Positions 1-11,960 of a DNA stretch of 64,000 nucleotides are shown here, piece by piece. Origin of the DNA: Sphagnum compactum (lineage: Eukaryota; Bryophyta; Sphagnopsida; Sphagnales). The first letter of the stretch is position 1. Each line of letters begins with the position of its first letter. Location of the stretch: NCBI GenBank assembly GCA_965153455.1, contig OZ234497.1, positions 8,184,001 to 8,248,000 of the forward strand. Direction: 5' to 3'. The notes beneath the pieces are model-generated. The model worked only from the letters and a program-made list of their open reading frames with translations, did not search any database and was not told the DNA's origin. The position numbers were made by a program, and so were the translations under genes.

Positions 1-610
1 ACCTAATAAAAACTTATGTTACTTAGTAGGTAGGCTATGTAAAGTATGTGCTAGGGAATAATTGCAACTAGGCTGCAACTAAAATTTTATCCCATATTGT
101 TTATCTTCCGTTTCAAGTTTACAAACTATATAAGTAGGTTGGTTTAGTGTAGTAAACACATTCAATTATTTCAGTTACCATATGGGAAGAGCTAATCACA
201 TAGGCTCCACCCTAAAGGTTAAACTTAAAATAAAGTAGGATTTTGTTGTAAAAGTTTTAGACCTAAACCTAACTACCTACCTACCTAGGTTAGACCTATG
301 GCTCGGTGGCCTAGGCTTAGCCTAGGTGCCACATGGCCTATTGTAAATGACCTAGCCTGAAACTAAGCTAAGTACCTTAGGCGCTTAGCTAGCTAGGTGG
401 CCTAACCTAGGTATAACCTAGGTGCCATGTGGCCTATCATAAGTGGTCCAACCCTAAACTAATCCAAAATGATTATAGGGCAATTTTAACTTGCCACGTG
501 GCATAATTTTAGGCCACCACATGGCACAATTTAAGTGCTTTAATCAGATGGTTGAAAAAAAGGAATGTTTTTTCAAAAAAATATTTTGAAAAATCCAAAT
601 GATGCCAGAT

Positions 611-679
611 GTCACATTCTTAGGCTACCACGTGTCACATTCTTAAACTACCACATGTCATATTCTTAAGCTACCACAT
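611..679. repeat. Short tandem repeat, 23 bp unit x3
   Basis: Three head-to-tail copies begin at 611, 634 and 657. Each starts GTCACATTCTTA or GTCATATTCTTA and ends CTACCACRTG. Each unit carries a CACGTG or CACATG E-box-like hexamer. A related but more diverged word occurs at about 485-540. Confidence 0.7.
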
Positions 680-865
680 GTGAACATATTGGTGTGCATT
701 GTAGTTGCAAGTGTAATTGCAAATGTAGTCACAAGAACTCATCCTTGAATATATGTATAAAATCGCCATACACATATTCTACAAAAAAAATAAAAATCGT
801 CTATTGCTTGCAACTAGCATCATTGGGAACTTGTCATTCACTGCTAGGCTGATTTTTAGTTGCAA

Positions 866-902
866 GTGTCGCTTGCGACTAAAATTTAGTCGCAAATGAC
901 AC
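866..902. repeat. Imperfect hairpin (18 bp arms)
   Basis: Arms 866-883 and 885-902 are complementary at about 16 of 18 positions with almost no loop; the core is GCGACTAAA / TTTAGTCGC. Related TTGCAAGTGTAATTGCAAATG text lies at about 703-725. It may be one end of a miniature DNA transposon, but no matching partner end was found. Confidence 0.5.
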
Positions 903-960
903 TTTTTTTACTAATGTCTGGATGTTTCAAGATTCACAATAAAGAGGGCTGAAGCCCCAC

Positions 961-3900
961 AAAAACGTTCATTTTAAATTGCTGGCATTGCCAACGCAAA
1001 ATGCAACGCGAGATTCAGCTACCCAAAAAACACAGGGAAAAAAACCTAATAGCCTAAAAGCCAAGTATATCTTATTAGACAGGATAACATGTAGACAGAG
1101 AGCTTTGGGTATACCATTTGATTGGACCCAAGTTTCTCCTAATAAGAAACTCCTCTGAAACCCTCTAGAATGTGTGTTTAGGGCTGAACCAGAGCAAACA
1201 GAAGCGTTCACCATACTGCTTATTGAGAACTGGCCTACAGTTTTCTGTGAAAAGATCAGGAGGCACATAAGACACAAAGGTGCCTTGGAAAAAGATTTTG
1301 GAAAGGATCTGATGAGTGTGTGAGTTGGTATGTAGACAAGTTCCAGGCCACATCATCTGAACATCTTCATCTCGCCCAAAACTAAGTTAGTGTGGATCAA
1401 ATGTATTAGGTCACACATTGCAGCTGGTCACATATGTTTCTGGGAGGCTGGGAGCCATATTGGCAGCAAGTATATTGGTTTATTTGGGGAGTGTTTCTTC
1501 TGAAATTACCAGGATATCTTGATAGGACGGATGATTAGAGAAAAATATTAGGATCAGCTCAGGCTGCACAACTTGTGGTACCTTTTAACTTCTCTTTTAG
1601 CAATTTCATTTATCTGAAAGAGAAAAAATTTGAATCTTTCCAACCGAAAGAAATGCTTTATTTACACTTGTACACAAAGGGGAGAAGTCTGGATCATGGA
1701 CATAATAATCCCTTCCCACCACAAGGGTTATCAATTCTATGGCTCACTTAAATTTGTATGTTAGGCATTGCTTCAATTCTTCACTAGTTGTGTGATTATT
1801 ATCAGTGAACAATTTTTTTAAAAATCTGCATTTCCAATAATATTTCATTTATTTTAAATAGTTAATTTCAATGTAAATCTTATTCCTGTTAAAATTCACT
1901 GCTTCCTCAGCAAGTTGAAAATGTTCTTTGCCAAAACTTGTTGTCCACACCCCTGGCTCCATTGACGAGTGGTATGAGACTCTTCCAAATATACAGAATT
2001 GGTCAAATGCCAAAGGCTTCTTCACCTGGCTGCAGATAAGTTAGTGGCCAAGTGGTGATGCTTGCCCACTACTACCCTCTGGGGACAACTTTGAACACCA
2101 GTTCCCATTACTGGCGTAAGCTACACAAACCTGTCAGAAATCTGTCAAATTCTTGATCTCAAAAACATACATAGACATCTATGATCAACCCTATGACCTG
2201 CAATGTAAGACAAATTTCTAATTCTAGAAGTTGCAAATTCATCAGTCACCAAAAGAAAAAGGGTCATAGTTCATACCAGCTGGGGTGTCCACAGAAATGG
2301 GTGCCTTGTGTGATGATCCCAAACCCCATGTTGTGGCCCCAGCTGTAAAACAATGACTAATGGAGAGTTGATGCTGTCAATTTAATTAGCTATGCATTAA
2401 CTAAAATACTAGTGGTTTCCAGAGCCACTTGGACCCCTTCATGAAGACGTACCCTTTATGAAGAAAAAAATCCTTGGAAGTATCCTGGAGTTTCTGCAGG
2501 ATGGCATCATGGGGGAAAACATCGTGGCTTCTACTTAATTCAAAAGTTGCTTCGATGTTTTTGACCGACCCCCCAAATAATCGAAACTCTCGCATCATAT
2601 GATGAGAATCTTACCAGTGGAATGATGTGAATTCATGTCTGCACAACAACGCACACAAAGTATCATCTGATCACCACATAATGTAAAGAAAGCATATCTG
2701 CAACAATGTATTAATCGGACCAATGTAGCTCTGCCAAGTATATGGAGGGGCGGGGAGGGAGGTTGGAGTTTAGACATGAAGCCTTCCTCTAGCAAGCAGG
2801 TAGGTTAGGTAGCTATCTGGCAAAAGTTTCAACCTGTGTAACAAACAATAATGGGATTTGGGAGCGCAGAGAAAAAGACAAGAACAGAACCAAAAGGAAA
2901 AGGCACGAAGACAAGAATGAAAACTATGATATCTATGGGAGACATTGACCACAGGATGAACAGGAGGAAGGAGACAGCAACCCCATCATTCCTCTGACTA
3001 TGCCTGAGCTTTATACAATTTTCACCCAGAGGCTCCTTGGGCACGTTTTGGGCCAGAGTGAAACAGTGAACCCACCAGCACATCATGAGGGATGGATGGT
3101 GGGTGGACAGGAAACACTTCTCCATTGGGTTCCAGTTCCCTATCTAAGCTAACTAACACAGATGGTTAACTCAGTTGCTGGTTTAATTACCTACCCACCC
3201 ACTAGCCATTAACTACATTGTACTAACAACCCACTAGCCCTTAACCACATTACTAAACATCTACATGCCACTACTTTTAAACCTAGTAGCAACCTCTTAT
3301 ACTCAGGCCTACATACCTTCCTAAGGACAGGACCTACCTATTTTTAACAGGATAGGTTACCAAGGTGAAACGGAATGTCAAGTTAGTCGGGGTTCATCCA
3401 CCACCCATAAAAAAAGGCTTCCAAGTGGATGGTGCAGCACTGCTGGCTGTTGGTTTGGTCTGGCCACAAAGCTTTGTAGCCTGATTACTTAAACTTGACA
3501 CATGCCTAGATAGGGAGTGAAAGCATGACAAGGATTTTCAAAGAAGGATCTAATAAGGATGTTGCAAACTCTGAAGATGCCTTGCGACGCATGGAATTTG
3601 TCCAGGACTAATACAGTCTATGTAGTACTTAATTGGTGGGGTACCATAAAAAAATGATTAGCTTTGCAGGCCCACTGAACACCATGACACTTCCAAAGGG
3701 AATCCCTTGAGAGAGGAAACAAAAACACTGCAACAAACTAACAATTACCACAAATGTAACAGAGTTGAGCAGTTATGCCAGTTATCAAAAACAGAACCTC
3801 ATAATCAAAGGTTCTCAAGCACATATAATGACTGATTCTTATAAATTCAAATAACTCGTTCTGATATATAACTGCATTCTCAAAAATCTGAGAACCAGTT

Positions 3901-6500
3901 CTGATATATAATTACAGTTCTCTAAAAGTCTAAGAATGGATCAAATATCCTTCTATTAAACTGCCAATTCTTTCAATGAAAACTGCTGGCTTTTTTAAAA
4001 ACAGTGGAACCAGATTTTTTTAATTTCCAATTTCTTTAAAAGCTGGAACCAAGTGTTATTTAGAAACTCAAATAACTGCCCACAAATGACCAAATACCTT
4101 CATCTACTAAAATTTGACTTTAAAACAATATGAACACTAACTTGGAAAAAGAGAAATGAGCAGCAATGTAGAGAAGCATGAAATTCAGTAATAATTTGTT
4201 AGAAATAGACTAACAAGATCATGCATGTTGGTGATCATGGGGCCAATTTGTGAGATAGAACTGAAATGACTCCAAACGTAACTTGAAGTTTGTGGGGACC
4301 TTGTGCCTCTATGTACCCCACGAATATGGAATAATAAGTGGGCAGTTGATCACTTGCCCACCCACTAGCCCTACCTAGTGCTGGAATGCCTCAATTCTAG
4401 CCAAAATCAAAAGGTGGGTTGAAACTTGAAACCAGTGTGGGTGGGTATTAGAACCTACCCCCCACCCCCAACCCCAGTTATTGGGGCACTCTTAAGGTTC
4501 ATAACCATGGTTCTTTAAAACAAAACACCTGGCTCTGAAATATAGCCACACTTCTCAGAATGTTTTTTAAGTCAACCACCCTGAAAACCTCCGGTTCTTT
4601 GTTGTTCTTTGATAAAATCTGAAGGTTTTTCAGACCATATGAAATAACTAGAATCAACAGCTCTTTGATTCTGCCCCTCCCCCCTCCCCCCAATATCCAG
4701 ACTGTAGTTTCTTGGTGCAAAATTTCACCTAAATGCTCAAAAGAAGAAGAATATTTTGTCACAATATTAGTGTTTTTTTCTGGAAGAATATCGCCAAATT
4801 TCTCTTTAAAAACTTTTTCACAAATTTTCAGCGAATTTGAACTCTGATTTTAGTTTGGTAGCATTTTTTTAACTAGTTTTATCAATGGGTAAGTTTTTAT
4901 CTAGAAACTTGTCATCATTTAATGCTAAATCCCTCTTGAGATGCGAGCCAATGACACAACATCAGAAAATCAGGAAATTAAAAATTAAAAAATCACTGGC
5001 CAGGACTGGTTATTAACAAAATCAAATACCCGCCTATGCTCAAACTATGGTAACATGAGCTGACACATACCGTGAACTTTGGGTATGCTAAGGATGCACA
5101 TATACCAGATTTTGGATGATTTGGGGGTCAATGGCCTCCTCCTCCAAGTAAACTTTTTGGGAGACCACGATCTTTGTCATCATTGTTTAACACTAGAGAT
5201 TTCAGGATCCTGAAAGGTCCACTGAAAGGTACTTCATCAAAGTCCAAGACTCAAGTGGCTCTCGAACATCATTGAGATGCTTTTAATTGCAGTCAAGCCA
5301 AGATCCCTTCAAAGCCCATAATCATAATGTTGCAGCAAACTTGAGAGTGACATGCCTAGATCACACCTTGCAACCAGGGTTTTTTTTTTTCGATTTTGTC
5401 AATTAGGTGGACTGGCCGAGTTTGGCTAGAGGTCAGACAGGACAGCATAACTTTTTTGGAATCCTGCCTCGTTCTGGTGACCTAGATGAACTCCTTGTCT
5501 TAAAAAGGTGACTTCTAACCTTTTTTTTCCCTCAATATGTGGCAACTTTTCCAAACCCTTTGTACAATTTGCAATGGTTTTTTTTCCTCTTTTGGGTTCG
5601 CTCTCCAAAAATTCAAACCAAAAAAAACCCCTAAACCCAACTTATACTTGCGCCCAATTTCAAAGGTATAAATTAGTGTTGGGTGGTTCTCAAGAATCAA
5701 GTGAGAATCATCCCACTTTTTAGGCTGGTTCTAACCCTAAATCTCACTGGTTATCATTGGATCCCAAACTTGGACTGAAAATTAGGCACCCCAGTTTTCA
5801 TTAAGTTGAGAGCTGGGCATCATGAGAACCGGTCGATTCTCTTTCTTAAAAAAATGACACTTGGGTAGGGTAACGGGACCCTATCCAATTTCAATTCTCA
5901 GCCTTTATGCAACATTTTTTTTTAAAAAAAAAGGTATGTTCAAATGACTGTTTTATTTTGAAGTTTTTTGATGGGGTGCAAGTTTTTCTTTTGTTTTCTT
6001 GTTTGTATGTACATTTAGTGGCTCAGAAGAGAGGAGGCCGAATCTTAGGGGAGGGATTCTTTGTTTATGGTGTCCAAAAAGAAATTAAAGCCATTGTCTT
6101 GGTGCATCCAAGCTATTAATTTTTTTCAAAAATGCATTAAAATTGAGAAAACTATGGTCCCCCAAAGTAGGGGGGTAAAAAAGTTGAAAAGAAAAAACAT
6201 TTGGAACCAATAACCAAATAGTCAATCATTCCTTGGACATTGTTATGTTGCCTTTGGTGCTCAAAAATGATTTGTAAAAGCTTATATTGTTCCTCCCATA
6301 GCACTTTAAATCATTTAAAACAAACGAAAGATGAGGAAGTTATGAGCTATAAAAGTAAGAAGGGTCTAAGAGAAAAAAAAACACATCTTGTAACTTGAAA
6401 AAACTTATTTTCTTTCCTAACTTTTTTTCGTTTATTTTGTTCTGAGGATTTATCCAAAGTCTATGGCTTCAAGCTATTTCTATTTGTGTGCCCTATCTTT
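961..6500. other. Anonymous region without a recognisable gene
   Basis: Only short reading frames (60-100 codons) are open on either strand, and none shows a family motif. The region contains G/C homopolymer-rich spots (about 2740-2765, 4455-4485 and 4675-4692), several A/T runs, and a degenerate CTACCTACC/CCCACTAGCC tract at about 3180-3360. An imperfect inverted repeat lies at about 2277-2350 with CAGCTGGGG on the left and CCCCAGCTG on the right. I see no transposon coding motif. Confidence 0.5.
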
Positions 6501-8420
6501 TTTAGAAATGAAAAGATGTTTTTTTGATTAAATGATTTATGAAAAGACACATTGTTTGATGTTTTCTCTCCAAAATGTCGTTCATCTTCCATGCATTAAT
6601 GAGGAACAAGAGACAAATTGTGGTGTCAATCAAAAGGCCAAAAATGACAAAAACTACACTATTGATGACACTACAAAGGATGATGAGAAGGAAGAGAAGA
6701 AGGCAAAATAATATGTACATTTGATGGCACTACTTGTTCTAGATGATTTTGTTCGCCTCAAGGAAATTGATGCTAGCTTACAAAGAAGTAATGTGTTTAC
6801 TTCATCACTATGTGCATGCTTGAAAGAGTTCTGTAAATGTGGGTGTCATGCATGAAGGTTTGAAGGATCACCATGTAATTGATGGAATTATTGCTACATT
6901 ATGAATTGGGTGGTCACATTTCAAGTTTTAATGTCTTGTGTGCTGGCAAAGAACAAAAATGCAGGATGATAATAGGGTCATGGATTGCCTGACCAAGTTC
7001 AAATAAACTAACCTTTTAGTGACAAAGAGGACAATGCATATAATTAAGGAAAAAAACCTCAATAGGGGATGATTAGCAAAATTATAACCAAAAGTTGATG
7101 AAGCAAATAAAGTTGTGCCTTTATTTCAAATCAAGGAGTTGTGCTATCATAGTCAAGTTTATTATACTAGTCATTACCACCACGTGAAGAGCATGTATTT
7201 GAAAAAATATTTCTTGTGGTAGGAAGAGAACAAAATACTAGATGTCCAACATGTAGCTTGCAGAAGTTGTAGAAATCGAGAAGTTGAGTACCATAATGGT
7301 TAAATTGGAAAAAGCAGTTCTAGCTAATGGGGTTGTTGTAAATGTTGCTCGGGATTATCATCGACAAGTGGAAGAAATGTTGGTAAGCATTTTGAAGCTA
7401 CAAAGTTAACAACTAAAAAAAACTATCATGAATGCATTTACCAGGTGTTGCAATCTTGTCAACTTCAAGGAATTGTTCCTTATAGGAGTTCAAACAACAT
7501 CAGTGAAAGGGTTCTTTTGCTCATCTACATGTTATGCATTTGACACTAGGGTATGAGGACATGCAATTGGTGTGTGTAAGTGATTGTATGATGTTGTCAA
7601 AACATGGCAGGACCTTGACATTGCAATTGTAAAAGCAACTAATCATGTAGAATGCCCCCCAAAGGAGAAGCATGTGTGAATTGAATACTATAATCTTAAA
7701 TTAAGGTTGTTGATCCATATGAGATTTATGTTGAAATGGTTATAACTAGCCTATTGGATTAGTTATGTAATGTTGTTGCCTATGTATTCTGATTAACTTT
7801 GTGCATGGATTTTCTTTGCAACATCAACATCAAGACTAAAAGCAAATGTGACATATTGCATAAATTGCCAAAACTCACAATTGGATGGTAAAGTATATTT
7901 TCAATTCATCCAGGCTAGAAATGTAATGCAAATTAAGTATTTAAAAGTAGGAAAAAATAATTTTACAATGAAAAATAGTTGGTGTTCAATACTAAGTAGT
8001 AGAATTCTATGGCACTTCATTTTTAAAAGGTTTGGTATTGTTCTACATGGTCTTTGGAAGGTAGGCAGTTGGATGTGCCTGATGTTGTTGGGGATATCAC
8101 CACTAAATAAGGTTTATAATAGAGCAATGGCTAAGTAAAGTGGATTGAATTTACACGGATGCAAATGTAAATTCTAGCATGTTGATTTGTGTTAGAAGGC
8201 CAAGAAACCTATATTGTGGTTTGAGAACAAGCATAGATTGTGATTGTTGGTGCGTATTCACTTACATAGCTACATGGCTAGTGGAAGCTTGTTGTGGTCA
8301 TTTTGTGACCATACCAAGAAGGTCAGCCAAGTGCAATCATAATCAAACGAACCAAAAACCATGTTGGACGATCGCAGATCTGTCAATTTTTCCAAACATA
8401 TTTATGTAATGCCACTTTAA
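6500..8420 (+). other. Possible decayed coding region, unrecognised
   Basis: Several plus-strand segments look protein-like (for example the frame through about 6720-6850 and the frame through about 7280-7430), but stops and frameshifts break them every 100-200 bp and I do not recognise the family. The longest open piece, 7848-8138 (96 codons), has no clear motif. It could be the remains of a transposon ORF. Confidence that anything here is coding is low. Confidence 0.2.
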
Positions 8421-9452
8421 TGTCATGTTGATTAAGAAAATTTGTGCTAAATGATTTATATGAGTCTTGAAAAATTCAAGAAAAATTATTTAATTTAATA
8501 AATTTTGTTTTGGTTCTAGTAAAAGACTTTTGTATTTTAACACCTCAAAATCAAATTTATAAAGCATTAAACTAAAGATTCTTTCAATAAAGATATTTTG
8601 ATGAGAATTTTTTTGAAATGATGATAACCTACCATCCACATATGAAAAGCACTCATAATTAAAAAATTGTGGTCCGAAGGGAAACTTAATGTAAAGTTTG
8701 GGATCTTTGTGCATCAAATGACCATTTCTAGGGGGGGCATTACATAATTGTCCAACCTATTTTTATCACCCTATTATTATCCAATTTTCTAATATATACA
8801 TATTAAAATCACCTTGTATTAATACATACATGTATATAATTAAATTGATTATTTGAATAAAATATACCCTTTTTTAATTAACTTATATTTTTTACACAAT
8901 AATCAATATATTGCACCCTATATTTTTACTCATGTATTTTCTACTTTTATTCAATTAGTGTCCCCCCATCGAAATATTGGTGTTTGAAATTTTTAGAAAT
9001 TCAAAATATAATTTCAGAAATTTCAATTTTCAAAAATCATTTACTAGATGTAAATAGGTCATAATGTGTATGACATATGAGCAAAATTTTGGCTTATGGT
9101 ACAAAAAACTAAAGCTTAAAATAGTTATCATATTTTTGCATGAAACATGTATTTAATTAATTCTGGACTAAAATGTTAATTTTGGACTTAATTCAACATT
9201 GTGAATGCAAGGAAGGCCACCTAATGGCCACTAAATTTAAGCAATTTTGAATAAAACTTGCAAAAAAAATTATTTTTTATTATTCCTTCTAATCTTATGT
9301 GTTACATTTGGGTAAGTTTAAGGACTTTGAGGTGTATATGTTAATGCCAACCACAATATAATCACATATATTACATAAACATCATCAATATACAAAGCTA
9401 GTTTACCATAAATATTGAGAATTTGCGAAACGAAACCAAATACAAAACTACG
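8421..9452. other. AT-rich non-coding stretch
   Basis: Strongly AT-rich DNA with no supported reading frame. A GGCCACCTAATGGCCACT segment near 9213 resembles the GTGGCCACCTAGTGG core of the tandem array that starts at 9453, so a very diverged unit may lie here. Confidence 0.45.
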
Positions 9453-10029
9453 ACCTAAAACTTGTAACTTAAAATTTTGGACATTTGAAAGCAAATTTCA
9501 TATGTTTGATGGGATTACCTGGTGGCCACCTAGTAGAAAGCTGCAATTCATCAAAACGTTTTAAGAAATAACACAATGTGGACTTAGTAAAAGAAGAGGA
9601 CTAAAACTTGCAACCTTAAAATTTAGACATATGAAAGAAATTTTCATACATTTGATGGGATTACCTAGTGGCCACCTAGTGGAAGGCTAAAATTTATTAA
9701 CAAATTAAAATATAACATAATGTGCACTTAGTAAAAGGAAAGGACCAAAATTTGTAACTTAAAATTCTAAACATTTGAAAGCAAGTTCATATGTTTGATG
9801 GGATTACCTAGTGGCCACTTGGTAGAAGGTTGCAATTCATCAAAACATTAAGAGTTAACATAATGTGGACTTAGTAAAAGAAGAGGACTAAAACTTGCAA
9901 CCTTAAAATCTAAACATTTGAAAGCAATTTTCATACATTTGATGGGATTACCTAGTGGCCACCTCGTGGAAGGCTACAATTTACTAAAAAATAAAAGATA
10001 ACACAATGTGGATTTAATAAAATGAGAGG
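9453..10029. repeat. Tandem array, about 144 bp units x4, alternating types
   Basis: Four units start at 9453, 9600, 9744 and 9887, giving lengths of 147, 144, 143 and 143 bp; a fifth breaks off just after 10030. All share the core TTTGATGGGATTACCTRGTGG. Units 1 and 3 share TTGTAACTTAAAAT, CATATGTTTGATGGG and GCAATTCATCAAAAC. Units 2 and 4 instead share CTTGCAACCTTAAAAT and CATACATTTGATGGG. The array is therefore A-B-A-B, a dimeric higher-order repeat of about 287-291 bp. The unit length is close to one nucleosome, typical of plant satellites. Only two dimers are present, so it may be a small dispersed array and not a centromeric satellite. Confidence 0.85.
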
Positions 10030-10239
10030 ACTAAAAGGGCTAGTGGGCACCGTGTCAAAATTATATATGAAATGAAATAAAACAATGAAAGATTGTAAGT
10101 TGGATTATTATCACATGACATAGATCTATATTCGTATGAAATGCCAACATATACTAAGGAAAGATGAACAAATTCCAATAACAACAATACTCTTCTTTCA
10201 AACTAACCAATAACCAAATTGCATTTAAAAAATGAATGA

Positions 10240-11960
10240 GCAAAAACCAAAATAATAAACACATTCCTATAGTTTCAATAGTTACATCAAGGTTGGCCTT
10301 GGTTGCATGATTAGCACTAATCATTATAATGCTATTGATTATGACATTACTTCTAGCAGGAAGTGAGACTAGAACGGATGAGATGTCAACCCATTGTTTT
10401 GGATCCACCAAATGGCATTTCCATTTGCTCACCCAACAATCCCGATACAATTCTCTATCATTCCTTACTCCTTTTTTCATGGGCACCCACCATTGAATAT
10501 GAAGATGTCTAAAATTTTTAGAGTGTTCATCCTTCACAACCTCACTCTTCGCCCTTCCCATCCACACAAGATATAATTTCAGATCCACAAGCTTCACTAA
10601 AACAAAATCGCCAAGGCCCAAGTCTTGAAACGGAGTGTAAACGACTATCTTCAAGGATGGTGGCATGTTTTTAGGACCACAATATGGAGCGATAATGAGG
10701 TCTTCAAGATCAGCATCAATAATGGGAGGAATGGCACTTGATAATGATTAGGCCTCCAATTGCTGGAAGACCAAAAACCTTCCAAGAGGGTTGAATTTTG
10801 AGTGGGCAAAGGATTTGATAACAACTCAAGAATGTTTTCGCAATAAGCCATGTAAGGACCAAGCTTTATAGCATAGGTTTCATCCTTACACATCCCCATC
10901 TTCCAAAACTCCACATATTTAGAAAGCTTGTTGTTGATAAACTTTTCCTTGTCAATGGATTGGTGGCATCATTCCCCCATATAAGGCAAAAAGGAATAGG
11001 ATCCAGAAGTCCTTGGGGCAGCTTGGGATGACTTGAGTCATCCACTTGCCACAATTGAATGGGAGGTCCATCCTTAGGACTCCAAAGGGCATCAATAAGG
11101 CACACCTTGTATTACATAACATGCCACCCAATGGAATCAACAAAAAAACAAAACAAATGCATGTTAGTATGGCCAACCAAGAGTTATAGCCCATCCTTCA
11201 AGCATATTTTAACCCAAGTCTTGAAGTCTGGGATTTTTTGGATAAGTCGAAGAATGAAAGGACGATCCTGTGAAACCATGAATGCTTTCATTAAGTTGGC
11301 CAATACCTAATTATCCTACTCCTTCAATTTTTTAGAAAGATATCCAAAATTGTCATCAATGTCTTCGTGGGTGTGACCAATAGAAACCCTAGTTGCACTT
11401 CTTCAAACACTTCTCTTGTAGTCAAGAAAGCCAAGAATGCAAACAAGTGACAATTCTTGTTATCTTTCACACAATTGTCCATTTGAAGAAGCAACTTCCT
11501 AGGCAACAGCTTAGCACCAATGAAATTCTTCTATGCTTTCAATACAGCCAAACAATAAGAACCTCCATGCATCAATCTTTGAAAGAATGCATTTTGTGGT
11601 TCATGCTCAAAGAGAATCCTAGATTCATTAACATGCTCTTTCTCCAAGGCTCGAAATAGCCGAAATAAGGACCCAATCATAAAATTCAGATCATTTGGCC
11701 AGAACTTGTTAGAGAACTAAACAAAGGCCTCATTTCCATGACCATGAATAATCATATTAGTCAAAATGACGGGGAGCTAACCCAAACCAAAAACCATTTT
11801 GTTTTCACAACAAGTCTAAGAAGAGCAGTTTTGGAGTGGTTTGGGATTGTGCACTTGCAGTCATTGTTGATGTTTTTGAATCCTCACACCTAAATCTTAG
11901 CAAGAGTCAAGTTTGTCAAAAATCATGTTCAATTTTGCGATCACATTTTTGCACTTGTGA
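10240..11960 (-). pseudogene. Decayed transposase-like ORF, DUF7869-type
   Basis: Reading the minus strand from about 11960 down, pieces of one protein appear in successive frames. Near 11480 there is LLLQMDNCVKDNKN. About 100 bp further, after a frameshift at about 11375, comes GHTHEDIDDNFGYLSKKL. This pair (QxDNxxxDNKN then GHTHEDxD) is the signature of the DUF7869 group, which is generally transposon-borne and probably RNase H-fold. Further along are WSPKDGPPIQLW (about 11070) and a C-terminal part near 10390-10600 with VWMGRAKSEVVKDE and HIQWWVPMKKG. In-frame stops occur near 11325, 11310, 11190 and 11120, and there are several frameshifts. It cannot make a full protein. The start is not identifiable. 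The family call is from motif memory; the catalytic role is inference. Confidence 0.6.

Larger units (their letters stand above)
1..960. other. Non-coding, low-complexity start of window
   Basis: No coding region can be supported here. The stretch is rich in short words built from CCTACCT/CCTAGGT and in copies of a CCACRTGKCA-like word. A segment reading CCTAGGTGCCAYRTGGCCTAT occurs near 321 and again near 417, so there is a degenerate repeat of about 96 bp. These are ordinary intergenic repeats by appearance. Confidence 0.6.

Noticed and set aside
1165-1356. Overlapping minus-strand frames at 969-1356
   Set aside because: They have even composition and a few protein-like words, but no recognisable family and no continuation in either direction.
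9453-10029. CRISPR-like array of repeats and spacers
   Set aside because: The repeats are directly adjacent with no unique spacers, the unit is about 144 bp, and the surroundings are a plant nuclear genome.
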